Of a DNA stretch of 64,000 nucleotides, positions 1-17,911 are shown piece by piece. A program made the translations under genes and the position numbers. The notes beneath the pieces were generated by a model that was not told where the DNA came from, did not search any database, and saw only the letters and a program-made list of their open reading frames with translations. The first letter of the stretch is position 1, and every line of letters starts with the position of its first letter. This DNA is from Adineta vaga (lineage: Eukaryota; Rotifera), in NCBI GenBank assembly GCA_021613535.1, contig CP075497.1, positions 9,486,001 through 9,550,000 on the forward strand, given 5' to 3'.

Positions 1-930
1 TAGTCGTTCTGGAATTTCTAATAAGTCAATAAAACTTCTAATGGATTACTAATCAATACAAAACATCTGATGAATAATAACAAAAAGGAAAACAAAAACA
101 CATTCTATACATCGTTTCAACAACGACATTCAACTGAAAAACTAATTACAGAATTCTATTTCATGATATAAGATGATGCTTGTGTAATTCGAGTTCGCAT
201 GATATGAATCAATTATAACATGACCGTAGCAATATGAATGAAATCCTTTTAATCATTTCTACTTTCATGACCAATTCAATCTTCCCTGAATTCATCGTTT
301 CCGTCCGTTATCCGACAACAACGGTATTCGATTATTATCAAAATAGAGAACAAATCCGATTCTATTCATACTAAAAAATATGGCCATCTGTTAGTTTGTT
401 ATTCTCGACACTATCCATACACTTCAATTGAGAGAAAATACAATACATAGATAAAATACATTCTCAATCGAGAAACAATTGTTGTAAATATTCGTCTTTT
501 TCATTTCATTCATATGCTTACAATTATCACTGACACCTAGCGCTATCTATTTGCAAGCATATATCATTTTTCTAAACAAACAGAACAACTTTCGTACATA
601 CTTCATCAATTCTTACCTTTTTCTTTTCTATATCAATCGATAAACATCAAAATAAATGTTATTATCAATATAAGTTTATTTTGTTTATTTTTTTAACTAA
701 TAAGAATATATTTTATCAAGCAGTCGAGACATCTAACTAAATTTGAAACCTTTTCAATATAACTGAAGAAACACAATTATTTTTAACTTGACAACGGTTA
801 GTCAATTTCTTTTACTCCATCTTTTCATCATAGAAAAAAAACTATATATATGTTGATAATAAAAGACGAAAAAAATCATTGGTAAAATGCAAACAAAATT
901 GTAAGTTATTTGACTTATATTTAAATATAG
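1..930. other. non-coding stretch
   Basis: AT-rich sequence with frequent stops in all frames. I see no exon-like segment, RNA gene or repeat family here. Part of it is probably intron of the gene whose last exons lie at 931-1171. Confidence 0.5.
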
Positions 931-1171
931 ACCTTGGATTCTCTTCATAGTGATTGGGAACCGAATGCTGATGGTATTGATGATAAGGCAAAATCGAAAG
1001 TATATCCTTCAGAAGAAAAAAAAGAACCGTATACAATTACAATTAAAGATAATGTACAATATGGAATAGTTAACGGATGGTTAAGTAAGCGATTTTCTTT
1101 CTCTTCTCGATAATTTATTGATTATTTCAATGTAGTTTTCTTTTTCTTTTTTTCTTTTAGAATACAATTGA
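931..1171 (+). CDS. 3'-terminal exons of an unrecognised gene
   Basis: Two exons are inferred, 931-1084 and 1161-1171. The first follows an AG acceptor at 929-930, is open in one frame for 51 codons, and ends at a GTAAGC donor. The second follows a long pyrimidine tract with TTTTAG and reaches a stop (1169-1171) after three codons. The peptide is hydrophilic and acidic, starts TLDSLHSDWEPNADG and ends NGWLKYN. I do not recognise it. The codon use resembles the neighbouring genes and the intron phases agree (phase 1). The upstream exons were not found and probably lie before the window. A second overlapping frame is also open, starting at an ATG at 887 if a 30-nt intron is used, but it reads less like protein. 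Confidence 0.42.
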
Positions 1172-2886
1172 TTATTTTTAATAGAAGTATTTCGATCAAA
1201 GAAAAATTAATTGATTTAATACGGAAACAGATTTTACTCTAGGCATTTCCGTTATTATTACAATCACTTATTTTTCACTATAGAATATTATTCTTTAGTC
1301 TTTTCCCAAAGTCTTTCACAGAAATCTCATCTAACATATATATATATAAATACATGATGTAATCTTTTCATTTATTTTATTTAGATTAAAAAAAAAGGAA
1401 CTTGACTGTTGATGATGTAATAACATTCACTTATGGAAGTGACAAAAAATGTTGACATATGTTCATAACTCTACTAAAGATAAGTCTTTAAGAAATAGTT
1501 TTTATACATCTGTTTATTTATCAATCAATCTTAGTAATATTTATCAAATGAATACTTCGAAACTACGATTATCTATATATTTGTTTTTTTTAATACATTA
1601 CTACTTATCCCACTGAGAAATATCATATATACCAAGGGTGCTATTTTTGGGAATGTATTTTCTAACGATATAGCTGCTTATCATTAGAAAGTATCGAACG
1701 GAAAAATCTAGAAAAGTAATCTTTCTTTTGTGTGTGTGTGTGTGTGTGTAAAATCTTTTGAGAATAATGTTTGACGTAAGATATCGTTTCCTTTTTTTTT
1801 CATTAATGAAAAGGGTCTTTTATTATTCATATACAGTATAACACAGTAGGAGATAGAATAGATTATTCATTGTATGATGCAGATGGTAACTGACATATCC
1901 TTCTGTCTTACTTCGATATGCTCGAAATAATCTGCAATTAAAATCGTATTCTTCTCTCTCCATGTACAAATTGGAGAAATTGTTTTTTATTTAACAAAGA
2001 AAAATTAACCTTCGTATGTCTTTCAATATTGACGAAATGTCTTGATACATGTTTAAAAATGAAATTCAATACAATAATTTCTTACAAATAAAGAAATCGT
2101 ATTTTGATCATTTTATTGCATAAAGTATGGAAAGGAAAAGTTCTTCTTGTTTTTTTTGTTGTTAGACTAAATTAATCTATGTTTATTTACGCTTTTCTTT
2201 TGTTTTATGTCTTATATAGTCTGTTCTTCTTTTATCAGAAAAACAAAACAACATAATTAAGACGTAGGTGGTGCTTATAGTAGGCGAGATCGAAGTAAGC
2301 CATAGAAATATTCATCATTCTATTGTTATCTTTTTCTTCGCTTTTGATAGGTCATATACAATGAACAAGAATAAATTATGCTTATCAAAAATCATTTAAC
2401 ATCAGATATCTCGTATTTGATTGATTTAAATCTTTTTATTTTACAGTTTTATTCATGACACATTTGTCTTTTAGATCTGTCATATTAGAAATAAAAAAAT
2501 AGATATAAACAGAGAGATGAAGACGAAGAAGAATGTAGTACTATCCGTTTGGTATAGAAATATATATATGTATATGTATGTCAGTTAAGAAAAAAAAACT
2601 GTACAGTAATAGTTGAGTAGAAGAGAGAAACGAAAAAAACAACGAGCCAGTCCTAGTAAAAGAAAAGAAAGAAAGAAAGAGAAAAATTTTCTCCTCGTCG
2701 TTTTCTTCCTTTTCATCTCATCTTGATTCTTTTCAATCAGTTGGCCGTGTTTCTCCTAGTCGTAGCAAGGATTATCATTCTGATGATTTCTTTACTTACT
2801 CCATAGATTCGATCGTATCTTTCGCTACTGTATACATATGTATATCTTCTTGAAATAAATACGTTTCTTTTATTTATTACTATATA
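1172..2886. other. intergenic, upstream region of DAPK
   Basis: AT-rich spacer with scattered poly-T and poly-A runs and a TG microsatellite. No supportable gene was found. It should contain the promoter and any 5' untranslated exons of the DAPK gene, but no core promoter element stands out. Confidence 0.5.
1729..1749. repeat. TG microsatellite
   Basis: About ten uninterrupted TG dinucleotides in non-coding sequence. Confidence 0.9.
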
Positions 2887-2905
2887 TATTTCCTTTTTGT
2901 TTTAG
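2887..2905 (+). promoter_or_regulatory. splice acceptor upstream of the DAPK start
   Basis: A pyrimidine-rich tract ending in TTTTAG at 2905, 54 nt before the ATG at 2960. It could be the acceptor of a 5'-UTR intron or of a trans-spliced leader. The sequence alone does not decide. Confidence 0.5.
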
Positions 2906-2959
2906 ATCATGAGGCTAACTAATTTTGATGTAAATATATCGAAGTAAAACTTAGTAAAC

Positions 2960-10441
<7,482 letters not shown>

Positions 10442-11358
10442 TGCATTCTTATCTTCATTGTTTTTTTTCTTCTTCTTTTGTACATTAATTTAACGTTTTC
10501 TTTCTCTTGCTCACATTATTTTTCTATGCATTTTTTCGTTCTTTATATTAACTCTCTGTTCGAATGATCTAAACTAATAGCGACAAGATGAGATGGACGA
10601 CGACGACGACGATGATCCCTACTGTGTGTGTGTGTGTGTGTGTGTTTTGTGTTTGTGATAACTAATACAAAAAAAAATGTTATTAATAATTCCTATGTTC
10701 ACTTGCCTTGTTTTTATCTCTTATTTAAGGAAAAAAAAGAAAGTTTTATTCAAATTAGGTCAATGATGTTTCACGAAGTACATAATTCTTTGTTGTAGAA
10801 ATACACAGATGTTGTTGGAAATTTTATTTTTTATGTGTCATATAGTTGCTATTGATTATTTCATCATCATTTCCAATAAATCTTGATAATATCTTCTAAT
10901 CTAATTGCATATCTGATTTGAATAAAAAAAGTGTAAACGCAACGAAAAAACCGAATGTTTTAGTTTCTCATCGTGTTCTATTCTGTATTGAAGAAAAGAA
11001 AATATTTATATATGTGTTTTACTTTGCTCTCCGTATCACAATCTTGACTAATATCCTTGAATTTTATTGATATTATACTTTGAATCTACAGAAAATGGCA
11101 CTTTTCTTCTGAATCACTCTTTTACTTTATTCTGTCGAAAGGTATTCAACGATCTGCTTGTCGAAAACAAGTTCCAAATCCTATTTTTTTTCTCTTTCTG
11201 TCCTTATCGTTTTGAAAACATTAGCGCAAAGACCTATTCATTGATTGATTCATTGGTTGTTAATCATCGTGAAAAATTCTGATACGGAATAACAGCATCA
11301 AACAGATCGATATAATAACTCAGTACAATATATTGTCCGTATTTCACAAACATAAAAA
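10442..11358. other. intergenic spacer, DAPK 3' region
   Basis: Non-coding AT-rich spacer with a GT microsatellite at 10623-10645. The polyadenylation region of DAPK should lie here. The 71-codon open frame at 11067-11282 starts at a non-ATG codon region, lacks recognisable content and is not called. Confidence 0.55.
10623..10645. repeat. GT microsatellite
   Basis: About eleven GT dinucleotides in the DAPK 3' flank, preceded by a short GAC-rich run. Confidence 0.9.
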
Positions 11359-11693
11359 ATGAGATTATTATTCGTGTTCGTCGGCATTTTGCTATTTTTA
11401 TCTTCTACCATAACGTAAGTTTTGTTGATTATATCATGAGAAATAATTATTTTCCTTGCAGTGGTCTATTTTCGAATGCATGCAAAAAAAAAGCAGAAAT
11501 ATGTCGAATAGATAATGAATGTTGTCCGGTAATGGGTCGCCGTATGGTATGTGCCCCACATCTTGAAATATGTGGCAAGAAAATCTGTTGTATTACTGAA
11601 GTTGAAGAACAACAAGAAAAACAAGCTGCTATACTTCGAAATCGTAATCGAAACTTGAAACGATTCTTCAATGAATTGCTTGATGAAAATTGA
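11359..11693 (+). CDS. small secreted cysteine-rich peptide
   Basis: Two exons, 11359-11414 and 11462-11693, encode 95 residues. The N-terminus (MRLLFVFVGILLFLSS) is a clear signal peptide, and the intron falls just after it. The mature part has eight cysteines spaced C-x6-C-x5-CC-x8-C-x6-C-x4-CC, followed by a charged, Arg- and Glu-rich tail without cysteines. Paired CC motifs and this spacing suggest a disulfide-knotted fold, as in small secreted regulators, inhibitors or host-defence peptides. I do not recognise the family and assign no function. A polyadenylation signal AATAAA lies at 11763-11768. The start is the only ATG that opens on a signal sequence. Confidence 0.75.
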
Positions 11694-12702
11694 TCATCGA
11701 TATTAAACTCATAAATATTTCTTTTTCTCTCTACAAATATATTTTAACTATTTGATAAAGTTAATAAAATGTAAATGTAATTTTTTTTATGTTCTTTCCT
11801 TCAAAATACAACGAATACAATGAAGCTATTCCTAAGTAGATTGCATATGTATATATATGGAAGAGGAAATTGTTATCTACGATCTAGAAAAAATCATTAC
11901 AAGAGCATTGTCCATTTCTGTAAAAATGATGACTTACGACAATCACCACAAACTGGAAGATTTTTTGTTCAAATAATCTCATTTCTATTCAGTTTTACTA
12001 ATGAAACTATCGTATTTTTAAAATTCTACATAGATGTTCTACAAGAGCATTTCTTCTAAAACTTAGTCTGATTTAAAAGGATTATGTGTTCCGTATACAC
12101 ATGTCTGGAAGATTATCTCGAATTTAACTCTGACTATCCTCGTGAATAAATATTATACTCTCGTGATTGCATAACTATTATAATATCACATTCTTCGCAT
12201 CGAAATTTGAATTTCATATAGTGTCAATATCTCTCATACAAATGTTACTTTTACCTTTCAGATTAAAGTTCTAAGTCTATGTAGTATACGCCAATGTCAT
12301 ATTGCAATATTTTAGATTGCTACTAGCAATATAACAATGATATTTATTATGACGTCGCTATTAATAATTTCACTTTTTCATAATCCCATAGATTTCATCA
12401 AATCATCTGCTAAGAATAGTTTTAAATCTTTTGATACAAATGTGATTTGTTAATGTTGTTTCTATGAGTATTGTCTCAAAAGTATATTCAAGTAGGCTTA
12501 GTTAACGCAAACATGACTTATAAGCTGCTTGAAAGATGATTTCGCCCTGAAAGTTCTCTTTTTTCTTTTTGTCTTTTTCTTGGATGAACTTTGAAACATA
12601 AACTACGTACATTGAACTTTTTTGAAAAGAAAGTATGATCTCTTTTTCTTGAAGTTTAATCATAAAAATTGATATAAAGTTCGTTTCGTAACTGTTCTTG
12701 CA
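11694..12702. other. intergenic spacer
   Basis: About 1 kb of AT-rich sequence. It holds the polyadenylation signal of the cysteine-rich peptide gene. A 79-codon open frame at 11820-12059 has no recognisable features and is not called. Confidence 0.55.
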
Positions 12703-13682
12703 ATGGAACAAAAAGTTACGATTTTTTTCTCGCGATTACTGACCTCAACTGTTGATTTATCTATCCCATTATTTATCAAGTTGTATTCTAGATATCTACC
12801 CAGTATAGTGATGGTTGATGTTTCAACTATAGTAACAATTATCTATTCTATTCCAATTATACTTATTCCTCGTTTTCGTCATCGTCTACATGCTTTTACT
12901 ATCAATACATGTATAACTATGTTGTGTTGTTCCATTTATTGGTTTGTATATTGTATTATGACAATAGTCAATGTTCATCAATTTTATCAACTTAGCACAT
13001 GTTCTATTGTATTATATACACAAATAATGTGTACACTTCAAGTACCATTGGCTTTAATGGTAGTTTCGATTCATCGATTATGTTGTGTTGTACATTATGC
13101 TAAAACATTTTTCAAAACCAAACTGTGGATATCTGTGTGTATCCTATGTCAATGGTTAGTTGGCATTCTAATATCATTACCAACAATTATCCGAAATCCA
13201 ACGGTAATAAATATTTTGTTCATTTAATTTTAGTTTTTCTATACTATTTATAGATTTGTGCTATGCCTTTTTGGATGAACTATTACGTACTGATGATTAT
13301 TATAATAATACCGGTGTTACTTTATATTATTATTAATGTAATTATTTTCAAATATGTACAATCTTCAACACGTCGTATTCAACCAAGAACCGAAACAATG
13401 GTAGTCGACAATAATAGTGTACAACAATTAAAACTTAATCGTCGAGATATTCATTTACTTCGACATATGATTATCATGTTTTTTGTGTTTGTTATAGGTT
13501 GGTGTCCTATTTATATCACTACGGTTGTTAATGCTCATATTCCAGTCGATCTACTCATCCTCAAAATTTTGTCTCTTCTAGCTGAAATAAGTCTTTTTTG
13601 TAATGTCATTGATCTCTTCTTATATTCACATGATTTAAGACAATTCTTGAAATCCATGGTGATGCCATGTTATCATTCATAA
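12703..13682 (+). CDS. class A (rhodopsin-like) G-protein-coupled receptor
   Basis: Two exons, 12703-13203 and 13254-13682, encode 309 residues with seven hydrophobic segments. The DRY-equivalent after TM3 is degenerate (SIHRL). TM6 carries FFVFVIGWCPIYI, matching the class A CWxP position with GWCP. TM7 ends DLFLY where most receptors have NPxxY. A cysteine near the start of TM3 and one before TM5 could form the usual disulfide. The N-terminus is short (about 25 residues), so a peptide or small-molecule ligand is more likely than a large one, but the ligand cannot be named. The divergent signature motifs fit a lineage-expanded receptor family. A polyadenylation signal AATAAA is at 13751-13756. 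Confidence 0.85.
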
Positions 13683-14660
13683 TAAGATTGAATTGTGTCA
13701 ATTATGTCGTAATCATTGATTATTATAATGTATATCTTTTGTTTTCTATTAATAAAATATATGTGGAGAATTTTTATTGTTGGAAAAACACTTAATGAGA
13801 AATAATTTTGCACAAAATTACATGGGCACTAGTTGTTTCATCAGATGATCATGTAAATTCACCCTCAAGATATGTTTTATTCGATATTTTATCAGTGTCA
13901 GAACATATGATGTATTTCTTCTAATTAGTTTGCATTTAAATATGACTCAGATATAATTCTATAATAGTTCGTTACTTGAAAACATTTAAATAATATTGAG
14001 TTTTTATTAAACTTCTATAACGGATGAATTATTAAGTTGAATATTTCATACAGAGTATAAAACAGTGAATTGTTCCAATTGTTTCGTATGATGATATGAG
14101 CTATTCAAATGTGAGATGTATTTAACTATCATCATTTGATATTCAATCAATAATTGAAACCATATCATCCTTAAGAAAATTTGTTTTTGTCATTCTCAAT
14201 ATGACATGTCACATTCACTGTCTTTCGTTAAATTTTTTTTCCAAATCAAGATTATGTCGAGATGTTATTATTTAACTCATGAATGTTAAGCTATTTATGA
14301 AAGATTACTACAAACTTTCATCAATAAATATGACAATATTTTTCCTTTAAATTGGCTTCAGTTTCGACCAATTATTCTATATTTTATCATAAAAACTGCT
14401 TAATATCATATCAACTATAAATATAAAGCTGTTTCTTGAAAGTAGATTTTCTCATTCAGACGAAATTTTTATTCGTATTCTTTTTACTCATTTTAGAATC
14501 AAATTAAATTTCATGTAAACTGCGATATATACAGATCTAAAATTGCAGTACATATTGTCATTAAAATCCTTTTCAGTCAATGAAAGAATTAAATTTGATG
14601 TTATAAAATTACAATAATAATATCAACTTTTACTTCCTTAAGAAGAACATACACGTCATA
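13683..14660. other. intergenic spacer
   Basis: Strongly AT-rich, non-coding, about 1 kb. I see no repeat family or RNA gene in it. Confidence 0.6.
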
Positions 14661-14863
14661 ATGCTAAACAGTAAGTCAAACATATAGTCAAAAAAAAATA
14701 CCCCGGAGAGTTTGCATATATGACTAAATAAGTGTTGATATGGATGTGTCTTTGTTCAGGTATATTTAAACCATTGTATGTATGCGATCAAGATCGTTAT
14801 AAGACAAGAGAAGAATATCAACGTAGTTTATCAACATCTGAGGCACGATTGGATTATATTTGA
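14661..14863 (+). CDS. possible 37-residue micro-gene
   Basis: Two small exons, 14661-14670 and 14760-14863, join in frame across a GTAAGT...TTTGTTCAG intron of 89 nt. The join gives an ATG-to-stop ORF of 37 codons. The peptide begins MLNSIFKPLYVCDQD and continues with a charged, helix-like segment (REEYQRSLSTSEARLDYI). It has protein-like codon use in an otherwise non-coding stretch. I do not recognise it. It could instead be a remnant of a larger gene, or an upstream ORF of the transporter that starts 134 nt downstream. Confidence 0.35.
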
Positions 14864-14996
14864 ATTGACATTTTCATCTCTGTATGAATACGTATTCAAT
14901 CGTATAGAAGCGTGACTAGATTTTATTCGTTCTGCCATTTTATTCAAAATAAAGACATATGATAGATTGTTAAAGGATAGAGAGAATCGTTACAGA

Positions 14997-17820
14997 ATGA
15001 CTATTTTTACAATATCTCAAACCGTACGTCATTTTTATTTTAATTATCATTATCCTGAATCCAATGTCTCATGGATTCATTCTGCCTTTATACGACGTAT
15101 TCAATATGGTATTCAAGTAGTAATCTGCTTTTTAACAATCGGTTTCCTTGCATTTGGATCTCCAATAGCCAATCATCTTTCAGTCGAATATTTAATGCTT
15201 ATTGTCAGTATGTTATGTTTACAACAAACATTTGGAGCAACATTAGCTTGTTGTTATCGTATAACTTTGACTCTAATACCTTTATCGATATTATTATTTG
15301 CTATTCAAAAACTTGGCCTCGGTTATCATCATTATCTTGCAACTGAACTTTTGCTACTATATATCATTCTGTATTGCATATACATGTACTCAAGTAAATG
15401 GACCATGACTATTCTGTACTAGAAATATTAATCATTGTTTTAGGTGTCAACAAAACGAACTGTTTTACTTTACAATGTTATTTATTTAATCACGAATTTC
15501 TCTCAAACTACTACACCATTAACATTCTCTTTTCAATTACTTGCAGTTCATATTGTAGGAATGACTGTAGCGATATTGGTTTCACTCATTATTTTCCCAC
15601 TTTTTGCTACTTTTGAAGTTGAAAATCGTTTTCATTATGCTCTTTCGAAACTTCAAGAAATGCATGTTTTGATTATTCAAGCATTTCTCTGCGATGATAA
15701 AATGGGTGCTCTAATGTTTCTTGTTCGAGCATCAATAATAGAAAATCTTGTTCATAAAGCATTGATTCCAATTCAAATGAGACTTGATGAAGCTGAATTT
15801 GAACCAACACGATGGCTACAACGAATTTTCAATCGAAAACATCAACATATCATCAATATGACATTACAAGGTAATTTCATTTGTTGTAAAACTTAATTCT
15901 ATCGTATAATTTTGTTTCTAATAGAACAAGAAAATTTCATTACTTCGTTCATGTGTCATGTTGGTTCCTTACAACTTATGATTAAAAACTGTTCATTCAA
16001 TGAATATCATCATGATTTTACGTATGAAATTAAATCAAGCTTGTTACATCTGAGTACTTGTCAATCGATTATTGTTTCCAGTTTAATGTCGCCTTCATCA
16101 ATGGCAAAAGATGATTTTGCTCGACAAATAATCGATCTTCGAGAAGCCTTTACAAAACTTCGCTCAGCTTATATTGATGTTCGTCTACATCGTGTCGAAT
16201 ATGTGTTACAAACAACTGCAACAATTCAATCGGAAGATAGTCTGTCGCACGCTTATTTTCTTTTCCATCTTGGAGCAACTGTACAACTTTTAACCCAATT
16301 GATAATAAGCAATGAGAACAAGAATACTACTAGCATTTCATCAGTACAAGAAAAAAGAAAGATAAATTTCAAATTACAATGGCCACGTTTATTATCATCT
16401 TTAAAATGTATGATAATTATTGGAATCGGATCTATTTTCGTATTAGTACCTCGTCTATCAACAATATTTGAAAACGGACATTTAATATTAATTACTCTTT
16501 GTGTAACACAAGGTGATACAGTTGGTGGAGCATTAACAACGATGAAAATGAGATTGATGGGTACACTACTCGGTGCGATCTGGGCATATATTACATATCG
16601 ATTAGTTCGTGATGATATATATGCAACTTTAGGCATTTTATCTCCATGGATATTCATTTTTAGCTATTTGAAATTATTACCTAATTGGGGTTATACAGCT
16701 ACCGTAGCTTCATTTACACCAGTTGCCATTAATTTAGCACGATTATCTAATGGAACTACATTATCTGGAGATAGTTCTGTTCTTCTTCGAATTGAAGAAA
16801 GTTTTCTAGGTATTACACTAGCTGTTGTTCTGACTCTTCTTATATTTCCTATATTTGCCATCGATTTATTGAAAGATAGTATTCAAAGTAAGCCTTGGAT
16901 TAGAACTTCAACTTAATTTGAATGATTCTATGCTTCTTTATAGCTACACTTAAAACATGTCAACGTAGTGTAACATCGATGCATTCTGTTTATGATCAAT
17001 TGTTTCACCATAGACATTCACAAGATTCGTTGATGCAAGTTGAATTCGAGGAGAAAAAAATCAAATCATTTGTTGATATTGAACGAAGTCTTTTTCATCG
17101 TTTAATTAATTCACAACGAACTCTAGTTGAACACGCATCACTCGAACCAACTTTATGGTGGATGAATCGTGGTTTTTCCACACAACATTATAATTCACTT
17201 GTTCGTCAACAAGTCAGTACATTTAATATGTTATATGATATCGATGCAGCAGTAAGAATATCAATAAAATGAACTAATCGATGATATGTATTGTATTTTA
17301 GTTAATGAAAATAAATGAATATTCTGAAAAGATTGAACATATGCAATTAAATGTTGCTGGTGGTCATTTTCTTCCTGATCTTCATCGAGAACTTTCAGAT
17401 TTAAGTAAACAATTAAGTGCTTGTTTCAATTTATGGATGTCTTATTTTTCTGTAACACAAACACGATTTTATCGATTATTTCGTCAATGTATTTATTCAA
17501 ATACAAAATTAAATGAAAATGATCTCATCAAACATCAACAATGTTTGATTGATTTATATCAAACAATTCATCGTTTACAAGTTCAACATCAAGCAAGACT
17601 TGATCGATTGATCCAACATTATCGTGATCGATTAACAATGGGAGAAGCTTATATTTCATTTGTACCATATGCTAATAATACTGAAGTAGATGCAGTGTTT
17701 ATCGCTTTCAATGCATTATATTATTCAACTACACAATTAACACAATCAGTTTTGATATTAGGCGAAACTATTCATACTATTTTAGAACTTGAAACAACAC
17801 ATCTCTATCGAAGTTTCTAA
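14997..17820 (+). CDS. FUSC-like (aromatic acid exporter/ALMT superfamily) membrane transporter
   Basis: Exons are 14997-15393, 15444-15870, 15925-16887, 16944-17251 and 17302-17820. The protein has two similar halves. Each has about six membrane segments followed by a soluble helical region. The second half carries the family-type signature GDTVGGALTTMKMRLMGTLLGA, here cited as GDTVGGA and RLMGTLLGA; the first half has a weaker copy (LQQTFGATLACCYRITL). Families of this type (fusaric acid resistance, p-hydroxybenzoate efflux, ALMT) are common in bacteria, fungi and plants and uncommon in animals. The junction between exons 1 and 2 does not keep frame with its canonical sites (GT at 15394, AG at 15443). 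A one-base change, or use of the strong acceptor at 15546, would be needed. All later junctions agree. The substrate is unknown. It converges on PTCD1, with 91 nt between the stops. Confidence 0.75.
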
Positions 17821-17868
17821 TGATAAGTCGATTTTTGTATACATTTCTCATTGTTTGATAAAATATTA

Positions 17869-17874
17869 AATAAA
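17869..17874 (+). terminator. polyadenylation signal AATAAA
   Basis: Lies 48 nt after the stop of the FUSC-like gene, inside the 91-nt gap shared with the convergent PTCD1 gene. Confidence 0.6.
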
Positions 17875-17911
17875 GATTTGACAATTGTAAGTAAATCTTT
17901 TGTGTAATTTT

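Noticed and set aside
1837-1893. Short open block after an acceptor-like ATACAG, ending in a stop (contains DYSLYDADGN).
   Set aside because: Only 18 codons, and its phase does not match the exon at 931-1084. No partner exon was found.
11820-12059. 79-codon ATG open frame on the plus strand.
   Set aside because: No domain, no homology I recognise, and composition like the surrounding non-coding sequence.
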